Positions 12,525 to 23,700 of a stretch of 64,000 bases of DNA are shown here, in pieces (the stretch's first letter is position 1; each line of letters starts with the position of its first letter). The notes below the pieces were generated by a model. It saw only the letters and a program-made list of their open reading frames with translations. It ran no database searches and was not told the origin of the DNA. The stretch covers positions 7,313,543-7,377,542 of the forward strand of contig CM058234.1 of NCBI GenBank assembly GCA_030180135.1, read 5' to 3'. The translations under genes and the position numbers were made by a program. The DNA comes from Orychophragmus violaceus (lineage: Eukaryota; Streptophyta; Magnoliopsida; Brassicales; Brassicaceae).

Positions 12525-12961
12525 TGTTAGTCAAAGAAGATGGCTTGGACGGTGGGGAAAGTGTGTGTGGATGGAAGAGTGGAGAATTGTTGTTCAACAA
12601 CTCTTTACTCATTTTTCAACAAATGTGGCCAACAACCATCTTCACTTCCCTATAAATACTCATTGATATCTTCATCCAAAACCATCCCAAAACAAAGAAA
12701 AACAAGAGAGAAAGAAAGAAGAGAGAAAGAGAGAAAAAAAATCTTTTCTTTGTAAGAAAATTTAGTATAATTTTCTTGAGTGTATTCGGTGTTTTTGAGT
12801 GTGAGTTGAGAGCGTTGTAATTTCTCCGGTAATAAATATAAAGATCTGTAGCAGGTCCGGAGACGTAGGCACGATTGGCTAAACTCCGTTAACAAATTTG
12901 TGTGCATTTTATTCGGTCCCAAATATCTGATTTTCGAGGAAATTCGAGTTTATTCCTAACA
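12525..12961 (+). repeat. 3' LTR of Copia B
   Basis: It starts TGTTAG at 12525, preceded by a purine-rich tract 'AAGTGAGAGA' (polypurine tract), and ends CTAACA at 12961. The direct repeat GAACA follows. Confidence 0.92.
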
Positions 12962-13081
12962 GAACATAACAAGTAGAACAAGAACATACTGCTTTGAACA
13001 AGAACCAGATTTGCAAACAGATTTAAGAACGAGAGATTATGAAGATTTTTGGAAGTAAAGAAGAGGTTTAGGAGCTTTAAA

Positions 13082-13093
13082 GCTTTGATACCA
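13082..13093 (-). promoter_or_regulatory. Primer binding site of Copia A
   Basis: On the minus strand this reads TGGTATCAAAGC, the Met-tRNA-type primer site. It lies immediately inside the LTR end that starts (plus strand) TGTTAGAATTATG at 13094. It fixes the orientation of Copia A and shows that B entered between this site and gag. Confidence 0.85.
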
Positions 13094-13244
13094 TGTTAGA
13101 ATTATGAGAGTATAAGAAGAATCAAGAGAAGAACACTCAAGAACCTGATTAGGGTTCTTGAGAGAAAGAGTTTGCTGAAGAGAGGTAGAGAGAGTAACAA
13201 AGGGAAAATAATCCCAAAAGAGTATATTCATTCATTGGTGGCTA
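13094..13244 (-). repeat. 5' LTR of Copia A, inner part
   Basis: This is the LTR portion adjoining the primer site, interrupted after 13244 by the solo LTR. It continues from 14790 to about 15270 on the other side of the insertion. Confidence 0.75.
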
Positions 13245-14784
13245 TGATATTCTTGTGTTTTCATGCATTTAAGGAGTTGATTAGTTCATGTTTTAGTTTG
13301 ATTTAGCTTTCATTCTTGACTTTTCCTTGATCTTTGTTTGCATTTAGAGTTTGTTAGTGTCTAGTTTAGGATTTAGCATCTTTAGGTTGCATTGGGAGTG
13401 TTTTCTTGTGTTTGTGTAGGTTATTGGAGTGCTTGGAGGTTTTGGGAGGCTTAGGAATCCAAAGGAGGGCTCAAGGAATGGAGAAGAAGAGATATGAAGT
13501 CGGCAGTGAATCTATCGGTGTCTCTCATCGGTTAAACTCAACCGATGAGGAAGTTATGAATCCATCGGCCTCTCCCATCGGCCTGACAAGACCGATGAAT
13601 CTCTGCGTCTGAACTTAAGATTTTCCAGAGAATCCATCGGCCTCCCTCATCGGTCAAAACTGGCCGATGGATTTCTTTGTTTCTCATCGGCCTCCCTCAT
13701 CGGCCAAAACAGCCCGATGGATTTCTCTGCAAAGGCCAAAATCAGATCCATTTATTTACGAAATTGCCACTGTCGAGCTCCCCACTATAAATACTTAATT
13801 TTGGGTTTCTAAAACTCTAAGCTATCCAAGCCTTAGATTTCTTTTGTCTTATGCTTTTGTTTATGATTTTAGAACTTGTAAACCCTTGTTTTTAAGTTTA
13901 ATTAAGTGTTTCTCTTAATCTTTCTTTCTTTTTATGATTTCTCATATCTCCTTTATGATTAGGGAGTAGAGTTTTTGGGTTTTATGGGTGAGGTTGATTT
14001 AGGTGGTTTATGTGATGATTAGTGATGTTTAGGACTTATTTATGAATAATCCTTCTCTAATTAGTTGATCTCTATGCTAGGTTGCAAGGAATTGTTGAAT
14101 CTAGATGCTAGGCTTTTCATGCCCGAAAGGTGTTCGATGAAATGCTTGAATGAACTTTTTAGAGAATTTTCACTCTTAGCCTAAGAGATTAGTTGTCTAA
14201 GGTGATTATTGGTAATGAGAACTTGTTTGCATTGCTTGTTTATCTCTTAATCACAAATGAGAATTTGATCTTGATTAGGGATTAGATAAAGGGATTAGTA
14301 CCAATAGATTGGATTAGTCTAATCATTAGTGTTCTTAGCCTAAGGATTAGCTTTGCTAAAAGGTGTTTGATGGATATTAATGCATGCTTGTCTTGTAATT
14401 TGCAAATGAGAATTGAATGATTGCTTGATTAGCATAGTAGTTATGAACATGAGAATGTGATTAACTTAATTATGATCATTAGCCTTGTTTAGCAATGTTT
14501 GATTGATTGAAGCATCATTGATTGTCTCTAGACCACCTAGTCTCCATAGCCTCATCCTAGGACCCTTCTTTTAGCTTGTTTAGTTCTTTATTTGCTTTAT
14601 TGCTTTCTTGTTTGTTTTGGATTGTTAGTTAAACCTTCTTTTATCCATTTGGCTTAGCTTAAGTAGTATTTTGCATACCTAATGTGTTGTTCTTCTTGCC
14701 TCACTAGATTGATACCTTAAGTACTACAATGATAGGAGTAGACTTGAGAAATTGATCTAGAATCTACAAAAATGTATATCATCA
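13245..14784 (+). mobile_element. Solo LTR (about 1.54 kb) with TSD GGCTA
   Basis: It begins TGATATTC and ends ATATCATCA. The 5-bp duplication GGCTA at 13240-13244 and 14785-14789 proves insertion as a unit, and with no internal domains it is a solo LTR left by LTR-LTR recombination. The start and the tail ('GATACCTTAAGTACTAC') resemble the LTRs of element F at 33915 ('GATACCTAAGTACTAC'), so a related gypsy/Athila-like origin is likely. A TATA-like 'CTATAAATACTT' is near 13785. Orientation is inferred from this resemblance. Confidence 0.85.
13511..13725. repeat. CATCGG/CCGATG motif array inside the solo LTR
   Basis: Four units of about 40 bp start near 13511, 13560, 13632 and 13682. Each has an ATCGG site, a second CATCGG 13-15 bp later, an A-rich spacer, and then an inverted CCGATG. 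Three of the four end CCGATGGAT or CCGATGAAT. They lie just upstream of the TATA-like sequence, so they are placed where LTR enhancers usually lie. Confidence 0.8.
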
Positions 14785-14789
14785 GGCTA

Positions 14790-15270
14790 CAAGACTTAAG
14801 TAGACAACCCATTAGGGTTTACATTACAAGTAAGCTTTTGTGGAAAGAAACCATTTGAATTTGAATTAGACTTCTAAGGGAAGCCTTGACTAGTCTGCTT
14901 TACTGTTCATTTGCTGCAGCTATGGTGTCTATGTCTGTGTCGGTGACACAAGATTTTCTTGAACATTCTGTGTATGTGTTTGTGTCGGTGACACAAAATT
15001 TGTAATACATGACCTCGACGCTAAGATCGTCGATGACACATCCATGTCGTCGACATCGTCGATGACACATCCATGTTGCCGACATCGTCGATGACACATC
15101 CATGTCGCTGACATCGTCGATGACACATCCATGTCGCCGACATCGTCGATGACACATCCATGTCGCCGACATCGTCGATGACACATCTTGTTTAGACTTT
15201 AGTTAAACATCCATGTCGCTGATATCGTCGATGACACATCTAGTTCAGAATTTGCACATTGATACTCCAT
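14790..15270 (-). repeat. 5' LTR of Copia A, outer part
   Basis: This is the continuation of the LTR beyond the solo LTR. It includes two copies of TGTGTCGGTGACACA (near 14936 and 14983) and the 29-bp minisatellite. The outer boundary is placed near 15270 because SINA promoter homology starts there; it is uncertain by tens of bases. Confidence 0.5.
15028..15240. repeat. 29-bp minisatellite with CpG palindromes
   Basis: Five nearly perfect 29-bp units start at 15028, 15057 and onward. Each contains GTCGATGACAC and the palindromic ATGTCGCCGACAT (variants with CGT, TGC or GCT in the centre). A partial, diverged sixth and seventh unit extend to about 15240. On the minus strand the array stays open because the period is not a multiple of three and lacks stops; it is not a gene. 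Confidence 0.85.
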
Positions 15271-15610
15271 GATCAATATCTCTAACTCAATTTCAATTCG
15301 TTCATCAATATCTATTGACATGCAATATAAATCTTCAAACACCTGATTCAAATTGGTGGAGAATTTTGTGTACGACGAATAAAGATTTCTGTTTATCTTT
15401 TTCGGCCCTAAGATTGCGACTTTACTTTTGAAGATAATGGGCTTACAAATTTTAAGCAGAAGAAATTAAAGCCCAGTAGCTTATTAGCCCAATAATATAT
15501 TTTGCAAATTTGTTCTTCTTAGCAACTTCTCACAGTTAAAGATCACCAGCTAGGGTTTCCAGATGGAGAGCTTCGTCTTAGCTGCCGTATTGGCTAGGTG
15601 AGCTGCAACT
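15271..15610 (+). pseudogene. SINA-like copy 1: promoter and 5' UTR remnant
   Basis: The sequence from 'ATCTCTAACTCAATTTC' to 'GAGCTGCAAC' closely matches the region upstream of the intact SINA-like gene (about 52955-53270). It includes the TGGGCT/AGCCCA boxes and the 'CTAGGGTTT' telo-box (near 15551). The match ends near 15610, before any start codon, and the coding exons are absent. It marks the former position of a cluster member. Confidence 0.75.
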
Positions 15611-15793
15611 ATACACGACGCCAATTATTGTTGCAGAATTACGATAGTCCGAGATCGTCAAAATTATGGTCAAAATGGTTTGAACATAACAAAGAATTGA
15701 ATGAGAAAGAAATAGATGTGGGAATCAGAGATTTTTGTGTATTATTAATTAGGCTGATGCCGATGAACGAATATAATGGTAGAAGAAAGAAGC
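15611..15793. other. Unassigned sequence between SINA remnant and long LTR
   Basis: A 66-codon open frame (15598-15798) is present but has no recognised similarity. I see nothing else here. Confidence 0.4.
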
Positions 15794-17937
15794 TGTAACG
15801 CCCCTTTCCCATTCTCCGCTGACCGTCGAGCTGACCGGTCAACAATCAAACAAGAACATGACCGATCGAACCCGAGCAAGTCGAATGGGAAAAGTTCATC
15901 ACAGGACGAAGCCAAAGTTAGTTCGGTTTGAGACAAAGGCTCGCACCAATCTAACCTCGACTCCGCTATCCTCATATCCATAGAACAAGCGGTACCACTT
16001 GCACTACTTCGATGAGTTGTGTCGGTTCGGACTAAAAACCTCATATCAGGGAAACAGTTTCATTTCTGAGTAATCAACGTTGAGCACAACGTTTAATATA
16101 ATTTCACAAACAATCGTCAAGTCATAAATACAAGGAAATCAACACGCAAAATAACAATAACGCCGAACCGAGAAAACACCCAAAAATCACGAATCAAATC
16201 CCGCCACAAGCATCCCGAAACCACACCGAGGACCTCCCGCGCCCGTCGCTACCTAAACCTAAAAAACACAAAAAGAGTATAATGAGCGATCTAAGATCAC
16301 CCAGTGAATCGGCTCCCCACTAACGGCTTCTAATCTATCTAGAGTCTACAGATTCCCGCCCCAAAACCCAAAATAACAATCAGCAGGAGTAAACGGTCGA
16401 TCACGCACTACCACGTCGTGTCAACCCACACACAATCAAGCAATAGCCAAAACAAGAGAATTAAGGAAATCGAAGGCACTGCGGCACATGTACTCGATTG
16501 GACTCGATCTATCTATCGCGCAACGAAAGAAAGATAACAAAACAAACACTGGGCCCTACGAACTTGGTGACTTCCACGGGTTTCTACTATCACCGATATG
16601 GCAACTAACCCACATGACTCCTAGCCGTCTACACAACGACTAGGACACCGTTCTCTGTCCATCGATACGCGGCGACTCTGGTTACCCCTGACAACCCGAG
16701 CTTCCATGCAGTCCGGCCCTAGGACGCGACCCCGTGTTCTCCGGACTACACCCTACAGACGTCACTCCATAGGTTCGCACCCGCCAGGCTAAGCTGACCA
16801 GGTTCTCAATTCCCGAGGATCCAATCGGGATGGAAGTACCAGCACGTAAATAAAACATAGGCTTGCGGAATATAACGCACCCTAGAGTCCTAGTGCAGAA
16901 ATATAAACACGCAGACTCGCTGGGACTCTAGCACAGATCACGCAATCAAAATCAATAATAAATCCCCAACCATTCCGCAAGCCTCTACACTACCACCGCT
17001 CTGACTAGGTAAGATACCTAGTCAGCACCACTAACTTACCCGATCCCGTGACCGGAGTAAGTGTCCGCAATAACTGCTCGGCCCAACACCGAGCAGTCTA
17101 ACAAGCCTGCACACAAGCTCACAACAATAACAATAATCACAACGATCAATCACGCAATCACAATCAATCACACACAAGCATGCTTATTAGAGTTTCTAAG
17201 TCTTTTAATCCAATTTACGCCCGCTACCTTCGGTTAGCGGCTCGCTAACCCGTAGACGGTTCACCAATCACCACACTTCTTATTTCATAACCAAACCTAA
17301 TCATCATTTATTAACTCCCCGATCCGTCGGTTTAGAGTTAGTAAACTTACTAACTCCCCGACGTCTCATTATTAACTTAATTTTATCCATTACCCAATCC
17401 CGCCATTAAACCTAAACCCCACCCCCGTTACAATATTCTATACGTTCGTTTAGGTTTAACCATATTTTAATGTCGTCTTAATTCCCGTATATAGATTCAT
17501 TAATTATCGTGCTTATATATATATATATATGCATATACAGTCCTAAACCACGGTCTATATGAATGCATCATCCAATCATTACTAACAACCTAGCGGCACA
17601 CAATCAATTAACCTTTTAATTCTTTAAACCCTAACATGCTTATCCGATCCTAACCGGTTTAACATTAAACGCCCAATTAATTATCAAGTACCCATTAGGT
17701 TAAGTAACGGGTATGCAATCCTAGCACTACGGCTTATCAATTTATGGTCTATATGAATCTACGAGTTTGTGAGCCGGCTCACAATGAGATAGGTACGGAA
17801 ATGGCGGCTCTGACACGGTATGAATCCCGAGACCCCCGAACTGGAACCCGAACCTCCCGAATGCACGAACTCGAATCCCGAAGCTTCCTGAACGTCCTGA
17901 CCGTTGACCGAATAATTCTAACCAAGCTTCCGGACCA

Positions 17938-18451
17938 TATTCTCTCTCCTTCATGCCTCCTTCTCTATCTCTACTTTCTCTCTCTTCCGGTCTTTCTTCT
18001 TCCTCTCTCCTTTTCCTCATTTCACGCTTCTCTCTCCTTCCTTCTTCCTCTCTCTCCTCTTCTTCACGCTTCTTCCCTCTTCCTCTCTTTCCTCTTCTTC
18101 ACGCTCTTCTTCTTCTTCTCTCCCTTCTCTCCTCACGCTTCACCTCTTCTTCTTCTCCTCCTTTCTTCTCCCTCATGCTTCATTCTTCTCTCTCTCCTCC
18201 TTTCTTCTCCCTCACGCTTCACTCTTCTCTCTCTCCTTCTTCTTCTTCTTCTCCTCTTTCACGCTTCTTCTCTTCTTCCCTCTCTCTTCTCTCACGTTCT
18301 CCTCCTTCTTTTCTTCTTCTCTCATGCTTCTTATCTCCTTCTTATCTTCTCTCTCACCTCCGGCTCCTCCTTCTTCTCTCCTCCCTCCGGCTTCTTCTTC
18401 TCTCGGCTCTTCCTCCTCCTCCGGCTTCTTCTTCCTCCTCCGACTTCTTCT
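17938..18451. repeat. Long C/T-rich tract
   Basis: About 500 bp of nearly pure pyrimidine on the plus strand (TCT, TCC and TTC runs with a recurring 'CACGCTTC' spacer), continued at 26242-26362 after the Copia C insertion. It lies in the transcribed part of the long LTR, downstream of its TATA box. Open frames here are Leu/Ser-rich artefacts of composition. Confidence 0.8.
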
Positions 18452-19092
18452 TGTTGGAATTGTGTCCAGCAATCTCTGTACTGTCTCTAGAAAGTAAGAG
18501 TATGTCATTGATCAGACATAAGTCATACAATGCTGGGGGTCATGATGGCTTGCTAGAGTCCGCTCATGATCTATAAGTCTTGGACTTATTGCCTTTATTG
18601 TATGATCCCATATGGGTCACACGCTTAAGCTAGCAGGATATAATGAAGGAACGGCTTAGCAGAAGTACGGTAAAAGTGCTAGGCATTTGTCGTACTTAGA
18701 GAGAGAGACTAATGGGTCTGATTAAATCCATGGGATTTAATCAGATTGGTGTTTTGGGCCCAAAAGCCCAAAAGGGAAAGAGAAGGCTTTTATAAACTAA
18801 AAGCCAAGCCTCTTCTCCCTAACCCTAATACCCCAGCCGCGAGTTTTCTCCTCTCCCTGCGCCCTCCCTTAGCTCGGTCTAGCAGCCATTCCTGTGATTG
18901 CGTGTGTGAGCCTTTGGAGGATCCATCTCTCGGTGCATCTTTCTGATCTCTGACCTGTTCTACTTCTTCCGCTGCAACAAACAGGTAAAAGGTGAGATCA
19001 TGTAATGTTTCTATTCAAGAGAACCTAGATCCAACCTGTTTAGGATAATCTGAATCTGGAATTGAATCAGGATTCAACTAAACATTCCAACA
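18452..19092 (+). repeat. 5' LTR of Copia C
   Basis: It begins TGTTGGAATTGTG and ends CATTCCAACA, with short inverted ends TGTTGGAA/TTCCAACA. 'CTTTTATAAACTAAAAG' near 18787 is a likely TATA region. It is the same length as, and apparently the same sequence as, 25596-26236. Confidence 0.95.
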
Positions 19093-19093
19093 G

Positions 19094-19107
19094 TGGTATC
19101 AGAGCCA
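19094..19107 (+). promoter_or_regulatory. Primer binding site of Copia C
   Basis: TGGTATCAGAGCC begins one base after the 5' LTR. It is complementary in type to initiator tRNA-Met. Confidence 0.9.
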
Positions 19108-19254
19108 TTGGTTCTTAGGATTTCTTGTTTTAGATTCATGTTTAGGTTGTTTAATCTGTTTAGAAGTGTTTTGAATCTATTACTGATAAGAAAAACACTT
19201 AAGAAACTGAATTGAATCCTGAACAAACACTTGAATCACAAGACCGAGCTATAT

Positions 19255-19570
19255 GACTCGTGTTCTTGGTGATCGGCCACAAAAGAGATCGGTCGGAATC
19301 GGACGGTCGGGATCGGACGGTCGGGATGGATCGGCCGAGTGATCGCACGGCGATCGCGTCCGGTTCGATCGGCCGAGTCGATCGCGTCGTCCCGATCGCG
19401 TCCCGGCTGTCGCGTGCGTCGCGTCCCGATCGCTCGGCGATCGTGGAGCGTTCGTGCGTCCCGACCGTCCCACCCGAGCGTCCCGACCTGTCCGGCTGTC
19501 GCGTCCCGTCCGGAGCTGCACGTCGTCTCGATCTCGGATCGTTGCACGGCTTGCGGCTGGACAATGGTCG
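19255..19570. repeat. GC-rich CGATCG/TCGGTC repeat island in the Copia C leader
   Basis: About 300 bp dense in GATCGCGTCCCG, GATCGGCCGAG, GGTCGGGATCGG and related CpG-rich, partly palindromic words, in an otherwise AT-rich leader. It is open on both strands (Arg/Ser-rich frames up to 132 codons), which reflects composition rather than coding. It may form strong RNA structure upstream of gag. Confidence 0.7.
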
Positions 19571-20069
19571 CGAAGCTAGGGCTGACGTGATCGTCACGGT
19601 TCAGCAATTAGATCGGTTCGGTTCGTTTTGGCGGTTCGGTTTAAAACTTGATTAAAAATCAACGTTTCGGTTTAATAAACAGATTTAATAATTTTATTAA
19701 GTCTAGATAAACCGGGATAAGAAATCCAATGTCGAAAGAATTATTGGATTTAGTGCCTAAACCAGGATTTCTAATTTGATTTGGTTGGACCAAATAAATT
19801 GAGAAAATCCGGTTTAGTAAATAACCGGTTGACAATTGTGGTCATCGTAGTAATTAAAATTTGGTTAGACCAATTTTAATGAACCAGACCGGTTATGTCA
19901 AATAATTGGACAACTGGATCATGTCTTGGACATGGATCAATTCTTGGGCCTCGGGCCAAGAAGTTAAAACAATTGGGCCAATTATTTGAGTCTTTCTTAA
20001 GAATAATTTAAAATTTATTTTATAAAATTATAAAGTCGATTTTAAATTAAAGTTTCCGAAATTTTGAAA

Positions 20070-20225
20070 TTAGAAAGTTTCTTAAAATAGAATTTTCTGG
20101 ATTTGCGGGTTTTGGATTTTAAGAAATTTCTAAAGTTAGAAAGTTTCCGGTTTTAGAAAGTTTCCAATTTTAGAAAGTTTCCTAAAATAGTAGGTTTCCA
20201 AAAATAGAAAGTTTCCCGAAATAGT
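20070..20225. repeat. TAGAAAGTTTC repeat cluster in the Copia C leader
   Basis: Five copies of TAGAAAGTTTC and one AGAAATTTCT fall within about 160 bp, separated by AT-rich spacers. GAAATTTC fits the GAAnnTTC heat-shock-element half pair, but GAAAGTTTC has a three-base spacer and does not. Function is unknown. Confidence 0.6.
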
Positions 20226-20766
20226 AATCTTCTATTTTGGGAATGAAATTTTTAATAAACCTACGAACCTCATATAATATCAAGCGTTGGATGTCTTGTC
20301 CATTCTATGTCAGCTGTCGAAGCCCATTCAATTGTATTCATGGCCTTACAGTGTGAGGGTGTCTGCTTTTGCGTGGGTAAGACGGTTTGTGATTCATAAA
20401 TGTCATTGGGAGTCCCAGACATTAATGATTACATGACTGTATAGTCTGGTTTTCTTGACTAGGCCATCGGGAGTCCCGGGCCTTGAGACATCAGAGTGGA
20501 TTGGGCCTCGGGCCCAGATTCACAACCAAGAGTTATATCACGGATATGATTAGCCGATATAGGGCTTACCGATATAAGCTAAGGTTGGGTGACGGCCAGT
20601 GGCCCACTTTAATCTTAGTTATATGTGGATCTTGGAATCATTATATTCTATTGAGGGTAACTTATGTTATTGAATATAATGCGTGATTAATCATATTAAA
20701 CTTTAATACGAGATTAATCATATTGAACATATTAAAAAATAACCTTTTATCTTATATATTTCAGCT

Positions 20767-23700
20767 ATGACTACTACAAGCACTCAAAACACATTCTCGA
20801 TCCGGTCTGTTCTCGAGAAGGAGAAGCTGACTGGAACGAACTTCCTGACGTGGTCAAGGAACTTGAGGCTCGTCCTCAAGCAGGAGAAGAAGGATTATGT
20901 CCTTCGTGATCCCCTCCCCGAGAGGCCTCCTGCCAATGCCGCCAGGACTCTGCATAATGCTTGGGAAAAGCATTCGTCAGATGAAAATGATGTCTACTGT
21001 TTGATGTTGGCGACAATGACTGCTGAGCTGCAAATGCAGTTCGAGAGTGTGTTGTCACCAATAGAGATAATGGTAAGCCTGAAATCACTTTTTCAGGAGC
21101 AAGCTAGGACTGAGAGGTTCCAGACAGTTAAGAACCTCTTGGACTGCAAGTTGGCTGCAAATGCGGCAGTGAGTCCTCATGTCTTGAAGATGATGGGTTA
21201 TCTCGATCATCTTCAGAAACTCGACTGCCCAATCAGCCAGGAACTTGCCTGCGACATCATTCTGCAGTCATTACCTGCAAGCTATGATCAGTTCATTTTG
21301 AACTTTAACATGCATGGCTTGAGTAAGACATTGCCTGAGCTTCACGGAATGCTCAAGACTGCAGAGCCCAACTTGAGGAAAATTGCCAAGGACCCCAATG
21401 TGCTTATGGTGCAAAAGGGCAAGGGCTTTAAGAAATCCTCTGCTAAGGATAAGGGAAAGGCCAAGGTTGTCCAAGTCGCGGACAAGGACACGCCAAAGCC
21501 CAAGCCCAAGTCCAAGGCTGGGCCTACTGACATTTGCAGGTTCTGCAAAGAACTAGGGCATTGGAGGAGAGATTGTAAGAAATTCCAGGAAGGTCTAAAG
21601 GAATTAAAGAAGAAGACTTTCGAGACTTCTTCATCAGGTATTTTTGTTATAGAAGTTAATACAACTACTTCTGATAATACCTCATGGGTTATGGATACTG
21701 GTTGTGGGGCTCATATTTGTACTAATATGCAGGCACTCAGCAACAGTAGGAGGCTGAAGCAAGGACAAGTGGAGCTACGAGTTGGGAATGGAGCGAAAGT
21801 TCCAGCACTAGCTGTAGGCACTTATTTGTTGTCTTTACCTTCGGGATTGATTTTAGAACTCAATAATTGTTATTTTGTACCTGCTATAAGCAGAAATATT
21901 ATTTCAATTTCTTTGTTGGATTTGGAAGGTTATGATTTTTCAGTTAAGAATAAATTATGTTCCTTCAATCGCAACAATTTGTTCTACGGTTCTGCCCCTC
22001 TTTCGAATGGGCTTTACATACTCGATCAATCCGCGCCAATTTATAACATTAATACAAAACGGTTCAAACCTAATGAGGAGAACCAAACGTTTCTATGGCA
22101 TTGTCGTTTAGGGCACATCAGCGAGAAACGCATCAAGAGGCTCCATTCGAATGGACTTCTTGGCTCATTTGACTTTGAGTCTTGTGAGAAATGCGAATCC
22201 TGCATGATGGGCAAAATGACACGGGCCCCCTTTAATAAACCTAACGAGAGGGCCAGTGACTTATTGGGCCTGATACATACTGACGTGTGTGGCCCAATGT
22301 CCACAAATGCAAGAGGAAACTATCAGTACTTCATTACCTTCACTGATGATTTCAGTAGGTATGGATATGTTTACTTAATGAAACATAAGTCTGAATCGTT
22401 CGAGAGATTCAAAAAATTCCAAAATGAAGTACATAACCAACTTGGCAAAAGCATTAAGGCTCTTCGGTCCGACCGAGGAGGAGAATACTTAAGTCAAGAA
22501 TTCCGTGATCATCTGAGAGAGTGTGGGATTGTATCCCAACTCACTCCTCCTGGAACACCACAATGGAATGGTGTGTCTGAGAGGAGGAATCGGACCTTAT
22601 TGGATATGGTTCGGTCTATGATGAGTCACACAGACCTTCCAATATCCCTTTGGGGATATGCTCTGCTAACAGCAGTGTTCACTCTAAATAGAGCGCCATC
22701 AAAAGCAGTAGCAAAGACACCATATGAATTATGGACTGGAGTGGCTCCAGTGCTGTCTTATCTAAGAATTTGGGGTTGTGAAGCCTATGTCAAGAGATTG
22801 ATCTCAGACAAGCTTACACCAAAGTCTGATAAATGCTACTTCATTGGTTATCCACGGGAAACCAAGGCTTATTACTTCTATCTACGCTCCGAGAACAAGA
22901 TCTTTGTTGCCCGGGATTGTAGCTTTCTTGAGAGGGAGTTTCTCTCTAAGAAAGACAGTGGGAGTAAGGTACTGCTTGAAGAAATTCAAGATGAACAGGA
23001 TACTGCTCAACCTGAAGAGGAAGAGCAGCAGGAGGACCTACAAGAAATTGTAGTGCCTGAACCTGTGGTACCTGAAGTTCGAAGATCCGGGAGGATCCGT
23101 CACGAGCCCGAGAGATATCAAGGATTCCTCGTGACTGACTGTCATGATCTTTTGATCATTGATGGTGATGAACCATCGAACTTCAATCAAGCCATGATGG
23201 GCCCAGATTCCTCTAAGTGGCGCAAGGCCACTGATTCCGAAATGGACTCCATGTCGGTCAACCAAGTCTTTTCGTTGGTTGACTTACCCGCTGGTGTAAA
23301 AGCCATCGAGTGCAAATGGATCTTCAAGAAGAAGATTGACGTGGATGGAAATGTCCAGATTTATAAAGCCAGGTTGGTGGCAAAAGGTTTCAGACAAGTT
23401 CACGGTGTGGATTATGATGAAACCTATTCACCAGTGGCTATGATGAAATCTATTCGGATTCTACTAGCAACTGCAGCTTTTCATGATTATGAAATTTGGC
23501 AGATGGACGTAAAAACCGCCTTCTTGAATGGAATTCTGGAAGAGGATGTGTATATGACACAACCTGACGGTTACATAGATCCAAAGAATGCTGGGAAAGT
23601 ATGCAAGCTTCATAAATCCATTTATGGATTGAAGCAAGCATCGAGGAGCTGGAATCTTCGTTTTGATGAAGCGATCAAGCAATTTGACTTCATCAGAAAC

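Larger units (their letters stand above)
7888..12961 (+). mobile_element. Copia B: complete-structure Copia, coding region broken
   Basis: Two LTRs of 439 and 437 bp flank a full set of Copia domains, and the whole element is bounded by the 5-bp duplication GAACA (7883-7887 and 12962-12966). It sits within the leader of Copia A in the opposite direction. The order gag, protease, integrase, RT, RNase H is typical of Copia. The fold is TNT1/Tork-like by eye, but the clade was not tested. Several frameshifts and stops inactivate the polyprotein, although the LTRs remain very similar. Confidence 0.93.
6078..15270 (-). mobile_element. Copia A: old minus-strand Copia, truncated and host of two nested insertions
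   Basis: The element reads right to left. Its 5' LTR (13094-13244 continued at 14790 to about 15270) is followed by a Met-type primer site (13082-13093), a short leader (13081-12962, joined to 7887-7829) and a broken gag-pol (7828-6078). It stops abruptly inside integrase near 6078; RT, RNase H and the 3' LTR are gone. Copia B is inserted in the leader and a solo LTR in the 5' LTR, each with a perfect 5-bp duplication, so A is the oldest of the three. The right edge (about 15270) is inferred from where SINA promoter homology begins. Confidence 0.8.

Noticed and set aside
15028..15240. Regular 29-bp repeats as a possible CRISPR array
   Set aside because: The repeats are contiguous with no unique spacers, the genome is a plant, and the block lies in a retrotransposon LTR; it is a minisatellite.
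17744..18576. Long plus-strand open frames (up to 248 codons), Leu/Ser-rich
   Set aside because: They come from the C/T-rich tract, overlap in two frames and have no domain; compositional artefact of the long LTR.
19199..19655. Overlapping Arg/Ser-rich open frames on both strands
   Set aside because: The GC-rich motif island lacks stops in all frames; no start context or similarity, and it lies in the Copia C leader.
20070..20225. Heat-shock element array as in ONSEN-type Copia
   Set aside because: Most copies are GAAAGTTTC with three-base spacing, not GAAnnTTC; kept only as an unexplained repeat.
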